From Methanoculleus sp. UBA374 (GTDB taxonomy: Archaea > Halobacteriota > Methanomicrobia > Methanomicrobiales > Methanoculleaceae): 64,000 nucleotides of DNA. The DNA lies in contig DAYL01000003.1 of assembly GCA_002508705.1 (NCBI GenBank), positions 1 through 64,000 on the forward strand. The letters are read 5' to 3'. The first letter of the stretch is position 1. Every line of letters begins with the position of its first letter. Below, in pieces: positions 45,101 through 53,078 of the stretch. The notes beneath the pieces were generated by a model that ran no database searches, had not been told where the DNA came from, and saw only the letters and a list, made by a program, of their open reading frames with translations. A program made the translations under genes and the position numbers.

Positions 45101-45343
45101 CGCCAGCTGGACCTGAACGTCGACGACTTCATCGCCGCAGCCGTGGATATTGCCGATGGAAGGGTGGCCTCGCTCATCGGGGAAGAGGTGTGGCAGAACG
45201 AGATCGCCGGAGAGGTGCGGGCGGCAACCCTCACCGTCCGCCACGCAGACGGAAAGAAGCCGGCAGAGACCTTTGAACTCGAGAAAGACTGGGACGTGGA
45301 AGGCGTGCGGATGCAGATCGGCATCTCACGCGCCGGTGAGTGA
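42164..45343 (+). CDS. ileS: isoleucyl-tRNA synthetase
   Basis: A 1059-aa class I synthetase of full length. GPPYTTGNIHLG (near 38-49) is the HIGH-type motif and KMSKS (DADGRKMSKSLGN, near 588) closes the site. CP1 editing domain, anticodon-binding domain and the zinc-binding cysteines CPQCGEK (near 465) and CSCGG are visible. The GTG start at 42164 follows GAGGGA. The 3' end overlaps the convergent Thg1-like gene by 18 bases. Confidence 0.97.
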   Translation: MKEVTSSYNPREIETRVQDYWKSENIYARVQERRKDGEAFFFVDGPPYTTGNIHLGTAWNKIIKDAILRYQRMLGKNVIERAGYDMHGLPIEVQVEHQLGFTSKKDIEEYGIAAFIEQCRTFALTHMEIMSDQFRRLGIWLDFDNPYQTIKEEYIESAWWALQQADRHGLLERGHRVVNWCPRCETAIADSEVDYWDETDPSIFVKFPVVGRENEYLVIWTTTPWTLPANVAVAVNAAFTYARVRAKKDNGEEVLWLAEELVEPVLKMGRYQDYTVLDKVPGSSLVGMEYTSPLAGHVPHQAEIRHRVVAADYVALENTGLVHIAPGHGWDDYLVGIREGLEVFCPVDAGGCFTPEAGAFADMYVRDANDVVIDALGGYLLARKTITHRYGHCWRCKAPIIYRATAQWFLKATTVRDRMLDEITKVKWYPEWAGSARFHDFVKESRDWCISRQRYWGIPIPIWHCPQCGEKIVIGTIAELEERSGTAIPDPHRPYVDAVTIPCSCGGKMHRVADIFDVWFDSAVASWATLGFPRRREAFDRYWPADFITEGQDQTRGWFYSQLGASTMAFSRAPYKSVLMHGFALDADGRKMSKSLGNVVTPEEVMNQFGVDVLRFYVLWANAPWDDLKFNWDGVKTIHRALNILWNVYRFPLPYMALDSFQPASDDGGRWNDAFVRDNIEKMPEEDRWIISRVNSLARSIAGDMQEYLLHRITRTLSAFILEDLSRWYVQIVRPRMWLEEDSPEKRYAYEASYYVMRRLIVLLSPFTPHITEEMYRNLRLAGDPESVHMLDWPKVDDLLIDSHLEADMEVIRSFDDAVANARQAGKRKLRWPVEEVVVVTESEDVKAAFHDLNALARNRANARTVRVVYGTWDRLLWQAEPVMRSVGPEFGREGPKVKALIERADGTALKATIERDGKAELDGYEVSARHVAFAEALPEGVFSAPMKDATVYVDVTLTPALEAEGYSREVIRRIQEMRRQLDLNVDDFIAAAVDIADGRVASLIGEEVWQNEIAGEVRAATLTVRHADGKKPAETFELEKDWDVEGVRMQIGISRAGE

Positions 45344-46060
45344 ACGGATCAGGGCGGCCCCCTCGTCCGTTGAGAAGAGAGGGGTCACCTCCGGTTCCCG
45401 GATGCAGGTCCGCTGGGCCTGCACGATCTCGCCCGTTATGGGGTTATACCCCTCTTTTATGCACTCTTCCCGGTAGAGGAGCATACCCCGCCGCTGCCAG
45501 GCAGGCGTTGCCGCCAGGTTGATGCCTCGCTCAAACATCATCTCGTGCATCGCATCGGACCGCATCCCCCGGAGTGCGGCGGCGGCCTCCCGGGGGCTCA
45601 TCCCTTCGTCGACCAGCGCACTCTGGCAGTAGGCGTTGATATGGTTCCGCCACGCCTCGTTCTGCCGGGAGATGAGGTACTCGACAGCAAACTCCCCCGT
45701 TGCGGGGATTGTCCGGGCATCGAACGCAAGAGGTTCGGCGCACCTGAGTTCGATCGTGAGCCTGCTCGCCGCAATCGCGGCGGTCACGGAGTCGATCTTC
45801 TCCACCCGCCCGGAGAACGGCAGCGTCTTAAAATAGAGGCTGATCTCGTCGGAGAAGGTATAGGCGAACGCAGGAGCAAGACCGCTTTCGGTGAGGAGGT
45901 AGCGGCAGACAGCCCGCATGCTCGCGCAGAAGGCGGGGTCGAACGGTTTTTTGAAATTGAGCGTCCGGGTCAGGCGGTGAAAAGCCCGGCCGTCGAGCCT
46001 GACAAAAACAGGGGGGAAGATGGTGAGACCCGCGAAGATCTCCCGGTCTTGAATATCCAT
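45326..46060 (-). CDS. tRNA(His) guanylyltransferase / Thg1-like protein
   Basis: A 244-aa protein. FVRLDGRAFHRLT (near 19-31) holds the first metal-binding Asp and SDEISLYF (near 70) the second catalytic acidic pair; WRNHINAYCQSAL follows, replacing the HINNLYN signature of eukaryotic Thg1. Archaeal Thg1-like proteins add nucleotides in the 3'-5' direction, templated by pairing, to repair tRNA 5' ends. Whether this one also adds G-1 to tRNA-His is open. Confidence 0.88.
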   Translation of the reverse strand: MDIQDREIFAGLTIFPPVFVRLDGRAFHRLTRTLNFKKPFDPAFCASMRAVCRYLLTESGLAPAFAYTFSDEISLYFKTLPFSGRVEKIDSVTAAIAASRLTIELRCAEPLAFDARTIPATGEFAVEYLISRQNEAWRNHINAYCQSALVDEGMSPREAAAALRGMRSDAMHEMMFERGINLAATPAWQRRGMLLYREECIKEGYNPITGEIVQAQRTCIREPEVTPLFSTDEGAALIRSLTGA

Positions 46061-46105
46061 ATGCTATCAGATGTATGAGGAGCCCCGGACCGGTCGGATT
46101 CGCGT

Positions 46106-46375
46106 TTATTCTTCTTTTTCCGGCGACCTGAAGATACCGGGGATATGGCGGACGATGACGATATCCCCGATGCTCTTTACGACCCGGAAGGGGATCTGCA
46201 GTCCCGAGTAGCCTTTTACCTCTCCGATCTCGGGGTTGAGCTCGCCGACCGCAAGGGAGTCGATCTTCTTCTGGTCGACGTCGAGCACGACATCATCGAC
46301 GTTCCCGATATATACAGCCCTATCGGTATAGACACTCAGTCCGAACAGCTCTGTAATCTGTGTTCTCATCGGCAT
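46106..46375 (-). CDS. PRC-barrel domain protein
   Basis: An 89-aa protein made of one beta-barrel: ITELFGLSVYTDRAVYIGNVDDVVLDVDQKKIDSLAVGEL, then IPFRVVKSIGDIVIVRH. Archaea have several such small PRC proteins, some binding RNA-processing factors (RimM-like) or FtsZ/SepF-type division machinery (the CdpB group). It is divergent from the site-2 protease gene across about 50 bases containing TATA boxes for both. Confidence 0.85.
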   Translation of the reverse strand: MPMRTQITELFGLSVYTDRAVYIGNVDDVVLDVDQKKIDSLAVGELNPEIGEVKGYSGLQIPFRVVKSIGDIVIVRHIPGIFRSPEKEE

Positions 46376-46422
46376 CCTCTGAAGGTATATTACTATAAAT
46401 GATAAAAAGATACTCTTTTCTC

Positions 46423-47559
46423 ATGGATGCGTCGTTGCAGATCGGAAACCTGGCCGGGATTCCGGTCAAATTGCACTGGAGTTTTCTTCTAGTGATCCCT
46501 CTCTTTGCCTGGATCATCGGGAGCCAGATCCTGCTCACGACCGAGGTGATTGCAGTCCTCTTCGATGTTCCAATCGACGTGACGCTGATCACGGCTGGGT
46601 TCAATCCCTACATCCTCGGGACCGTCGTTGCGCTCGGCCTCTTTGTCGGGGTCTTCATCCACGAGTTGGCCCACTCGCTCATCGCGAAAGCGAAGGGGAT
46701 CAAGATCCACAGCATCACGCTCCTCATCCTCGGGGGGGTCTCCCAGATGGAGGAGACGATGCCGGACCCGAAGGTGGAACTCCCCATGGCGCTCGCGGGT
46801 CCGCTCATGAGCCTTGCCGTCGGGGTGATCTGCAGTGCTCTGGTCTACGTCTTCGACGCTCTCGTCCCGGACCCGGGGCTGGCCGGCGTCCTCGTCTTCA
46901 CCTTCGGCTATCTCGGTCTCTTAAACGTCCTGCTCTTTGCGTTCAACCTTATCCCGGCGTTTCCCATGGACGGGGGGCGCGTGCTTCGAGCATGGCTTGC
47001 GCGAAGATTGCCGCTCTCCCAGGCAACCCGGATCGCCGCCGATGTCGGGAAGGCGTTTGCCGTCATCTTCGGGATCATCGGACTCCTGCTCCTCAACCCC
47101 ATCCTGATCCTCATCGCCTTCTTCATCTACATCGGGGCAAACCAGGAGGCCACTTACCTCCGCTACAACATCCTGCTGCAGGACGTCACGGTGGCGGACG
47201 CAATGAGCAGCCCGGTCGTCACCGTAGAACCGACGATGCCGCTCCCGCAGCTGATGGATATGATGTACGAGACGAAACACCTCGGGTTTCCCGTGGTGGA
47301 ACGGGGGTCGCTTGTCGGGATCGTCGCTCTCGCCGACGTCCACAAGAGTTCGCCGGTCGACCGGGAGGCGATGCAGGTGCGGGACGTCATGACCCGGACC
47401 CCGACCACCCTCTCGCCGTCGGCGCCGCTCATCGATGCGCTGAAGGTCATCTCGGGCATGAATATCGGGAGAATCCCGGTGGTCGAAGACGGCAATCTTG
47501 TCGGGATCGTCACCCGGACGGACGTGCTCCGGGTGATGGAACTGAGAGAGGAGAAGTAG
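46423..47559 (+). CDS. site-2 (M50) membrane protease with CBS domains
   Basis: A 378-aa protein: about six membrane helices with the zinc motif HELAHSLIA (near 80) and the second site NLIPAFPMDGGRVLRA (near 180), followed by two CBS domains (about 255-375) that bind adenosyl ligands. Intramembrane proteolysis is expected. The start is set at the ATG 27 bases after the TATA box CTATAAAT (46393-46400); an ATG at 46399 would lie inside that box. Confidence 0.93.
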   Translation: MDASLQIGNLAGIPVKLHWSFLLVIPLFAWIIGSQILLTTEVIAVLFDVPIDVTLITAGFNPYILGTVVALGLFVGVFIHELAHSLIAKAKGIKIHSITLLILGGVSQMEETMPDPKVELPMALAGPLMSLAVGVICSALVYVFDALVPDPGLAGVLVFTFGYLGLLNVLLFAFNLIPAFPMDGGRVLRAWLARRLPLSQATRIAADVGKAFAVIFGIIGLLLLNPILILIAFFIYIGANQEATYLRYNILLQDVTVADAMSSPVVTVEPTMPLPQLMDMMYETKHLGFPVVERGSLVGIVALADVHKSSPVDREAMQVRDVMTRTPTTLSPSAPLIDALKVISGMNIGRIPVVEDGNLVGIVTRTDVLRVMELREEK

Positions 47560-47579
47560 GGGGTGGATAGTTCCTCTTC

Positions 47580-47601
47580 ACTCAGTTTTGATGAGTTTTT
47601 T
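47580..47601 (+). terminator. possible terminator after the S2P gene
   Basis: ACTCA (47580-47584) and TGAGT (47592-47596) can pair, followed directly by a run of six T (47596-47601). The stem is short, so the T-run is the main evidence. Confidence 0.4.
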
Positions 47602-47672
47602 CCCGCTAACAACTGGATGATGCGACACGCAAATCCGTCCTTAGTTAATGTTTGTCGATGGTTGGTTGGTGT

Positions 47673-47846
47673 TTAAGACGTTGCGACGATGGAAACTGTT
47701 TCACCAGTTTCTAATTCGTCCAGAAATGCAAGGGTGGCGGCATCGAGGATGTTGCCGATAAGCTCTCCAATAGATTTTCCCTGGGTACAAACACAGTGAT
47801 GGGAGTGTTGTCCGATGTACACTTTTAGACCGCCGAAAGTGCACAA
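47673..47846 (-). pseudogene. 57-aa orphan fragment, unknown
   Basis: From a TTG the frame reads LCTFGGLKVYIGQHSHHC... ELIGNILDAATLAFLDELETGETVSIVATS, with normal-looking amino-acid use, but no ATG. The frame runs open further upstream (LPDVVNGGVT) into the transposase remnant in another frame. It may be the 3' part of a gene whose front was lost, or a real small protein starting with TTG. Confidence 0.3.
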
Positions 47847-47848
47847 AG

Positions 47849-48010
47849 TTACGCCGCCGTTGACAACGTCTGGCAGTGTTTACAGAAATACTGCTGATTC
47901 CCAGCACAATTCCTCCCATTCATAATGAGATCTTTCCCTTCCTCAAGCTGGAAGAACCGGCATCCAGAATTCTGGCAGGTCATCGTGCCGGAACTGCGGG
48001 CACGGGACAT
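47849..48010 (-). pseudogene. IS1-like transposase N-terminal remnant
   Basis: A 53-codon frame from ATG 48010 reads MTCQNSGCRFFQLEEGKDLI..., GNQQYFCKHCQT, then stops. The paired CxxxxC...CxxC zinc finger followed by NQQYxCKHC matches the N-terminus of InsA/IS1-type transposases common in methanogens. The rest of the transposase (DDE catalytic part) is absent, so this is a decayed insertion-sequence end. Confidence 0.55.
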
Positions 48011-48086
48011 GGGCAATACTATTCTTGAGAATAAATAAAAATATGTGAATAATATGTAGAGACACTAGAAATGTGATACCAGTGAT

Positions 48087-48614
48087 TTAATGGAGCACTA
48101 CCCCGGTGTGAGAGAGAAAAACCGGGGACAGATAGTGATCTCGCGTTTCCGCTACCTTAACGTGAATTGTCCTGCTCTGCGCTTTCAGGAGAATGTCTCC
48201 GTACTGCCGTCTCTCCCACAACGTGTAAATAGCGAGCATAATGAGCATGGTCAGGAGCCCTACCATCGAACTCAGTTGCCCGTGACCGCCCCACTGCATG
48301 AGAAACAGCGCCAGTGTGACGGGGAACCAGAGCAAAACGCCAAAGAAGAGAATTTTAAGTTCAGCTGCGCCACGAGCGGCTTCGGTACCTCCTACTTTCC
48401 GCTGGTACATCAGGTAGTTCCCGGCGCAGACAAGGAACACCATGGGACCGATATAAAGCCAGTTGATGACGGGATTTTGAATGCCGCCGCCCTGATGAGG
48501 GAAGAAGATACGTTCAACGAGCAATAGAATAAGAACGATCCATGTGATTGCCAATAGTAGCCCGAGTACTGCTCCCCCTGCCCTGCTCGGTCTCTCGTTT
48601 GAATCTGTCTTCAT
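48087..48614 (-). CDS. membrane protein of unknown function, about 4 helices
   Basis: A 175-aa protein. Hydrophobic segments at about 15-35 (GLLLAITWIVLILLLVERIFF), 53-70, 90-112 and 118-140; the last 30 residues (ILLKAQSRTIHVKVAETRDHYL) are soluble. No family recognised. It is third in a row of three small minus-strand membrane-protein genes that look like one unit. Confidence 0.65.
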   Translation of the reverse strand: MKTDSNERPSRAGGAVLGLLLAITWIVLILLLVERIFFPHQGGGIQNPVINWLYIGPMVFLVCAGNYLMYQRKVGGTEAARGAAELKILFFGVLLWFPVTLALFLMQWGGHGQLSSMVGLLTMLIMLAIYTLWERRQYGDILLKAQSRTIHVKVAETRDHYLSPVFLSHTGVVLH

Positions 48615-48649
48615 TTGAACCGTTTTCCATTCGGTGTAATGAAATAGTT

Positions 48650-48853
48650 CTACGGATCGTCGAGAAGGCGTGTGTCAACAATATATGCTAAGTAGGCGTA
48701 TGCTACGCCCAGCACCACTCCAAGTATGAACGTGACCTGGGAAAAACCGTGTTTCGCGCCTTCTTCCCAGATACCTATGAGCCTATAGAAAACAAACTGC
48801 AATATAATAAAACCTAAGATCGTGAATCCAATAATTATTTTTTTTCGTTTCAT
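48650..48853 (-). CDS. 67-aa two-helix membrane protein
   Basis: Starts MKRKKIIIGFTILGFIILQFVFYRLIGIWEEG and continues with a second hydrophobic helix TFILGVVLGVAYAYLAYIV. The positively charged N-terminus suggests an inside start. No known family. Middle gene of the small membrane-protein cluster. Confidence 0.6.
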   Translation of the reverse strand: MKRKKIIIGFTILGFIILQFVFYRLIGIWEEGAKHGFSQVTFILGVVLGVAYAYLAYIVDTRLLDDP

Positions 48854-48886
48854 GGAATTCAACCCCAAAAAATGGGCTCGTATTGG

Positions 48887-49537
48887 TTATATAAGCACCG
48901 GCACATCGTGCGATCCCAGTCTCACGACAATCGGTTGCGGTCCCGGCATCGCCAGGTACACAGGAATGAGTGCAAGAGTCAGAGTACTGAAATACATGTC
49001 CAGACTTCCATCTAGATTCCTGTAGTACCAGGCGTTGAAGATTAACGCTCCTGCAATCGCCACGGCCAAGGCTAGTGCGGGGAGAGCAGCTAGTCCCAAT
49101 ATTACGGCCAGTGCCGCTCCTAGACTTTCGACTACTAAAAAACCCCCTGGTGCGATCAAATTATCCATATCGTAAGTTCCAAAGTGTATGTGAAGACCGG
49201 TTGAGTCGTTCCAGTAGTACGAGTCTCTGAGGATCGGGGTGTTAGCAACAGCCCCTCTGGAATCGACCTCAAATACATTAATCCTCCAGACCTCTCTTCC
49301 ATCCACCTCATCCTTCCATTCCTTAACAAAGAATTTTTGGTCGGAGTCGCCTTTGTGCGGAACGGTTACATAGCTCTCCCTGGCACTCGCGGTTTCTCTG
49401 ACGATCTCGACGCTTCCCAGAGCATCCTCATACACTTTCGCCTCGCTATACGCAGCCACCGCCGGCACCATCGTCACGCTCACCAGCAGTATAGCAAAGA
49501 GCGCGGAGAGTGCCCGCATTCCAATCTTTCCATTCAT
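48887..49537 (-). CDS. exported, membrane-anchored protein of unknown function
   Basis: A 216-aa protein with a signal peptide (residues 1-29, ALSALFAILLVSVTMVPAVAAYSEA), an exposed domain of about 110 residues (VYEDALGSVEIVRETAS... YYWNDSTGLHIHFGTYDMD) and two hydrophobic segments (about 137-165 and 185-200). A GGAGGAAG ribosome site and an upstream TATA-like CATGTATATTAAGG (minus sense, near 49582-49595) mark it as the first gene of its cluster. Function unknown. Confidence 0.7.
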   Translation of the reverse strand: MNGKIGMRALSALFAILLVSVTMVPAVAAYSEAKVYEDALGSVEIVRETASARESYVTVPHKGDSDQKFFVKEWKDEVDGREVWRINVFEVDSRGAVANTPILRDSYYWNDSTGLHIHFGTYDMDNLIAPGGFLVVESLGAALAVILGLAALPALALAVAIAGALIFNAWYYRNLDGSLDMYFSTLTLALIPVYLAMPGPQPIVVRLGSHDVPVLI

Positions 49538-49830
49538 TTGACTTCCTCCTGTTACATCCCCGGAGGCAAAAGATGCACAACCTTAATATACATGGAATGC
49601 GAACCACTTTTTTGCCTTCGGGCCGTGGGGGGTTCACCCTATCCGTGCAAGGCCAGGTGAACCTCCACCATGATGCGAACGCTTTTTTGAGCATCCGCAA
49701 GGGGACGTCAACGTTTTGATATTTATATTTTACGGCCACAGCGACGTACGTATCGATCGACCATCTGCAAAAGCGGGGTAGGCCATCCTATCCTGGTGAA
49801 GTTCGGTCCCGGGCATATGGTGTCTGCCGA
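49538..49830. other. intergenic region in the decayed island
   Basis: It contains the promoter of the minus-strand membrane cluster (TATA near 49582-49595). Short frames on both strands lack any family resemblance. TTTTTGCCTTCGGGCCGTGGGGGG (49611 on) is a short GC-rich run of no clear role. Confidence 0.35.
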
Positions 49831-50426
49831 TCAACAGGCGATCGACCGCGCCACCCGGATCAGCTCATCGCGTTCGAGCGGCCCACGTACCTGATACGTG
49901 GCATCTCCGGCTGCCCAGACGATCAGCCGTTCCTGTTCGGTCTCGTAGATCTGCCCTGCATATTCGTTGATCTCAACGACTTTCGGTTCTGTGGTAACGG
50001 TCTGATCGTCTGCATAGGGGTTGTACCCATACTTGCTCCAGGAGACTTCGAGGAGAACCGTCTCGGGGGTCCACGTCCACCCATTCTGCAGTGTACCGTC
50101 ACGCACGTAGCGCAGGGTCTCGCCGATCGTTGTGCGGCGATCGTAAGGCTCCGTCTCGTTCCAGACGGTAACTATCTGGAGGCCGTAGAGGGTATACTCC
50201 CGGGAAGATACGTAGGCGGGGGGAAACTCGTGTATTCGGCGGGTTCCTCCCATCCCTCGAACCTGAAGAAGAAGGATTCCCGGAGTGACGGTACGTTATC
50301 GGAGGGGAGTTCGGTCAGGGTGTCTACAGTGGGCGGCGGTGTAACCGTTACGAGATCAACGGTCCCCGGTTAAACACACCCTGCGGTAAGGAGGATGAGC
50401 AGAAGGACGATATGACAGGGCTTCAT
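49831..50426 (-). pseudogene. lipoprotein gene broken by a nonsense codon and a frameshift
   Basis: In minus sense the gene starts at ATG 50426: MKPCHIVLLLILLTAGC, a lipoprotein signal with lipobox LTAGC. One codon after the Cys is TAA, then the frame continues sensibly (PGTVDLVTVTPPPTVDTL... EGWEEPAEYTSF). At a run of six C (about 50217-50222) the frame breaks; the following sense sequence (PPAYVSSREYTLYGLQIVTVW to RVARSIAC) is in the next frame. One extra C and a CAA codon would restore one 197-198-codon gene. It resembles exported archaeal proteins of unknown role. Confidence 0.7.
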
Positions 50427-51434
50427 ATGATGTTCCCTTCGCAAATTTGAGTACGATGGGCTCGCATAAGAACCATACCGTTGATTGGGGTACGAGAATA
50501 CATCTGCAGGTCTGTACCAGGTACTTGAGGTTGTCCCAAAACGATCTTCAAACCTTGAGGTCATCCCAAAGCGCTACGTTTGAGGGGAGGGAATACTCCC
50601 ACCCCCGCGTGTACATGCTTCAACCAGGGTTACCGAAGGCGAGCTTGAAGAAGCATCAACAAAAAGAAAAATCGGAAATCCCAATTTTTCTAAAAAACCC
50701 ACGAATTACTATAATTTCGACGTAATGCGGAGATTGTCCCAGAATACTGCGACCGGGAGGGGGACATCGTCGCCCTGGTCAGGCGTGGGTCCGGCTAGGG
50801 TCCCACGCCTGACCCATTCATTACAAGGGGTGGGGTTTTAGGGAACGCCGGGCCGTCAGGGCCGGCGTTGGAGCACCGCAGGTGCGACCCGGGTCTCCCG
50901 CCCCTGACCCTGTCACGACACGGGTTGCCTACACTCAGACGGCGACGCTCGGATGCACAGAGATCGTGTGTGCCGACATCTCAGGGGAAGAGGGTTGCAC
51001 CCTCTCCCCCCGGCCCCCTCTCCCAACATTGCGATAGGTCTCGGTGGGGATGGACCAGCATCCTTCGCACCTGCGGTGCTCTGACTCCGGACGTTTGAAA
51101 ACGCTTCGCGTTTTCTCGAGCTCCGTTCCTTACGGAACATCGCTTTCCGTCCGTCGTCCTCACCGAGCCCGGAGGCGTCGTCATCAACGTCTGTTATCCG
51201 TCTGTCTATTGGGACCCGGGGACTGCAAGGGTTCACCAGGCTCAACGGGGGGAACGGGTGGGGAATATTAGACCGTCGGTTACAATTGTCCAGGGGGAAG
51301 CGTTCCATGCGTATTAGCGAAGTACTGAGTCGGAGGTCGTCTTAATGCTCTGATGTGTGGGCACCATTGGTTCGGAGATCGTTGTGGGACAACCTCGTTT
51401 GATAATCGACCACCTCACTCCCCCGCGCGCCTCC
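50427..51434. repeat. 1-kb non-coding stretch rich in repeats and hairpins
   Basis: Left part: near-identical direct repeats at 50524-50543 and 50554-50573 (CTTGAGG then TCCCAAA, 17 of 20 matching, 30-bp period), a partial third copy at 50731-50741, and GAAAAAT/ATTTTTC arms at 50666-50690. Right part: a 17-bp exact inverted repeat between 50871-50887 and 51065-51081 (TCGCACCTGCGGTGCTC), the hairpin GAAAACGC-TTC-GCGTTTTC (51097-51115), and GTTCC/GGAAC arms (51125-51138). Open frames crossing it are Arg/Pro/Ser-rich and unconvincing. Probably decayed mobile DNA. Confidence 0.5.
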
Positions 51435-53078
51435 CTAAAACCTCATCACACCCTCGATTCCCGTCTCCCCTGCGACCTTCCGGAACTCCGCAAGGTCCCG
51501 GAACGGCCGGCGGGCGGCGATTGTTGCGGCCCGCTTCCGGCCGACGCCCGGAAGCCACCGGAGCGCCGTTATCGGGAGGGTGTTGACCTCCACCGGGCAG
51601 GGGAGGGCCGTCACCGACCGCATCCCCCAGTCCACCACCACGGCGTCGAGCACGGTCCTCGCCGGGAGTTCAAGAGGGATTCCGACGAGAATAGGGTATG
51701 AACCCATCTGCCGCCCGAACGACGGCTTTCCGGGGATCTCGACGACGACGTCGGAAAGGACGGTACCGACGGGGAAGACCCGGCGGAGCATCGGCTCGTC
51801 GAATTCTCGCCGGGTCCACTCCTTGAAGGCCCGGAACCGGGCATCGTGCTCCCCGAGGGTATTCTTCGTGTAGGCCGCCGTCCCCTCAAACGGCATCAGT
51901 TGCCGGATATTGACCCGCCGGACCAGAAGCCCGGCGTCGAGCGCCCGCCGGAGGAACGCCTCGTTTGCGTCGAACGTCGCCGGCGTCTCTCCCGCGAGGC
52001 CGACGATGAAGTTCAAACCCGGCAGGAGTTCAGGGACGCCGCGGGTCCGCCTCCCCCCGACGTCGTTCACCACCTCGATCGCCCGGAAGACATCGTCCGG
52101 CATGGCTTTGAGGTTGTTCGCCGCCACCACCGCCGGATCGGCGGTCTCCATGCCGAAGGCGGCGGTGTCGCCGGGGGTGTGGCCGGCCACGATGGCCGCA
52201 AGCGCCGCCCGCGCCGCGTCCTCATGCCGGGCGATGGTGCCCGGGTTGATGTTGTCGATGTGCAGGGTTGCAAGGTCGGGAGCACCTGCCCGGACGGCTG
52301 AGAAGAGGTCTTCAAGCACCTCCGGGCGCGGGACCGGGAACTCCCCGCCGGGACTCCGGTAGGCAAGAAGGTCCGGCTGCCGGCCGAGCCTGAAGTGGCG
52401 GGCGCCTGCCGCGTGGAGCGCCGCCACCTCATCCGCGATCCCCTCGATGCTGCGGTAACACGGGAGGCCGTAGAAGGGTTCGGTGCAGAAGGAGCATCCC
52501 CCGACCGTCGCACGGGAGCACCCGGTCGCGGTCTCGAGCTCGCACATCACGTAGGGGAACGCCGGGTGCCGGGCAACAATCCCGGCGCCTGCTACGGACC
52601 AGGGGTCCGTCCGGGAGTAGTCGGTGCGGCCGACGGGCTCCCCGCCCGAGAGCCAGGCATCGAGCGCGACCGCGGGAGACCCCGAGAGCGTGACGTCGAA
52701 CCCGGCGATTGCCTGCCGAACCGCCTTCCTTCCGCCTTCCGGAGCATAGCCGAAGGTTATCGGCCCGCCGACGGCGGTGGTCGGTCCCCGAAGGAGGGTC
52801 CCGAGTTGCTGGACCTCCGTCAGGGTCGCCGGCTTCCCCCCGATATAGGCGCCGGGCACGGTCATCCCCGCGATCATCACCACAAGGTCGCCGCGACCGG
52901 GGCCGGCGATGAGAGCCGGGTCGGCCCGGACCTGGTCGATGGTGACGTAACGGGCGGCGTAGCCGTGCTCGGAGAGGACGCCCGCGACCTCCCGGACGTA
53001 GGGCGAGATGTAAGGGGAGACGCCGAGACACGCGGGTTCGTCGACGTAGCCGTCGACGATGAGAGCGTTAGAGGTCAT
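51435..53078 (-). CDS. radical SAM protein with C-terminal helix-hairpin-helix
   Basis: A 547-aa protein. N-terminal B12-binding-like/Rossmann region (1-175), then the radical SAM core with ETATGCSRATVGGCSFC (near 184-200): the three cysteines are spaced CX7CX2C rather than CX3CX2C. TLHIDNINPG and FGMETADP are later core strands. The C-terminal 60 residues form an HhH unit (LPGVGRKRAATIAARRPFRDLAEFRKV) that could bind nucleic acid. I recall archaeal proteins of this kind without known reaction. The start overlaps the mptE stop by 11 bases. Confidence 0.85.
   Translation of the reverse strand: MTSNALIVDGYVDEPACLGVSPYISPYVREVAGVLSEHGYAARYVTIDQVRADPALIAGPGRGDLVVMIAGMTVPGAYIGGKPATLTEVQQLGTLLRGPTTAVGGPITFGYAPEGGRKAVRQAIAGFDVTLSGSPAVALDAWLSGGEPVGRTDYSRTDPWSVAGAGIVARHPAFPYVMCELETATGCSRATVGGCSFCTEPFYGLPCYRSIEGIADEVAALHAAGARHFRLGRQPDLLAYRSPGGEFPVPRPEVLEDLFSAVRAGAPDLATLHIDNINPGTIARHEDAARAALAAIVAGHTPGDTAAFGMETADPAVVAANNLKAMPDDVFRAIEVVNDVGGRRTRGVPELLPGLNFIVGLAGETPATFDANEAFLRRALDAGLLVRRVNIRQLMPFEGTAAYTKNTLGEHDARFRAFKEWTRREFDEPMLRRVFPVGTVLSDVVVEIPGKPSFGRQMGSYPILVGIPLELPARTVLDAVVVDWGMRSVTALPCPVEVNTLPITALRWLPGVGRKRAATIAARRPFRDLAEFRKVAGETGIEGVMRF

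Noticed and set aside
49446..49739. 97-codon minus-strand frame upstream of the exported protein
   Set aside because: It overlaps the signal-peptide gene in another frame; the exported protein has a clear ribosome site, signal peptide and promoter, and this frame has none.
50524..50573. CRISPR-like direct repeats
   Set aside because: Only two full copies (17 of 20 matching) with a 10-bp spacer and no cas operon; spacer and repeat lengths are wrong for CRISPR.
50913..51308. 131-codon minus-strand frame in the repeat-rich stretch
   Set aside because: It is built from the hairpins and repeats themselves, with Arg/Pro/Ser-rich sequence and no homologous pattern.
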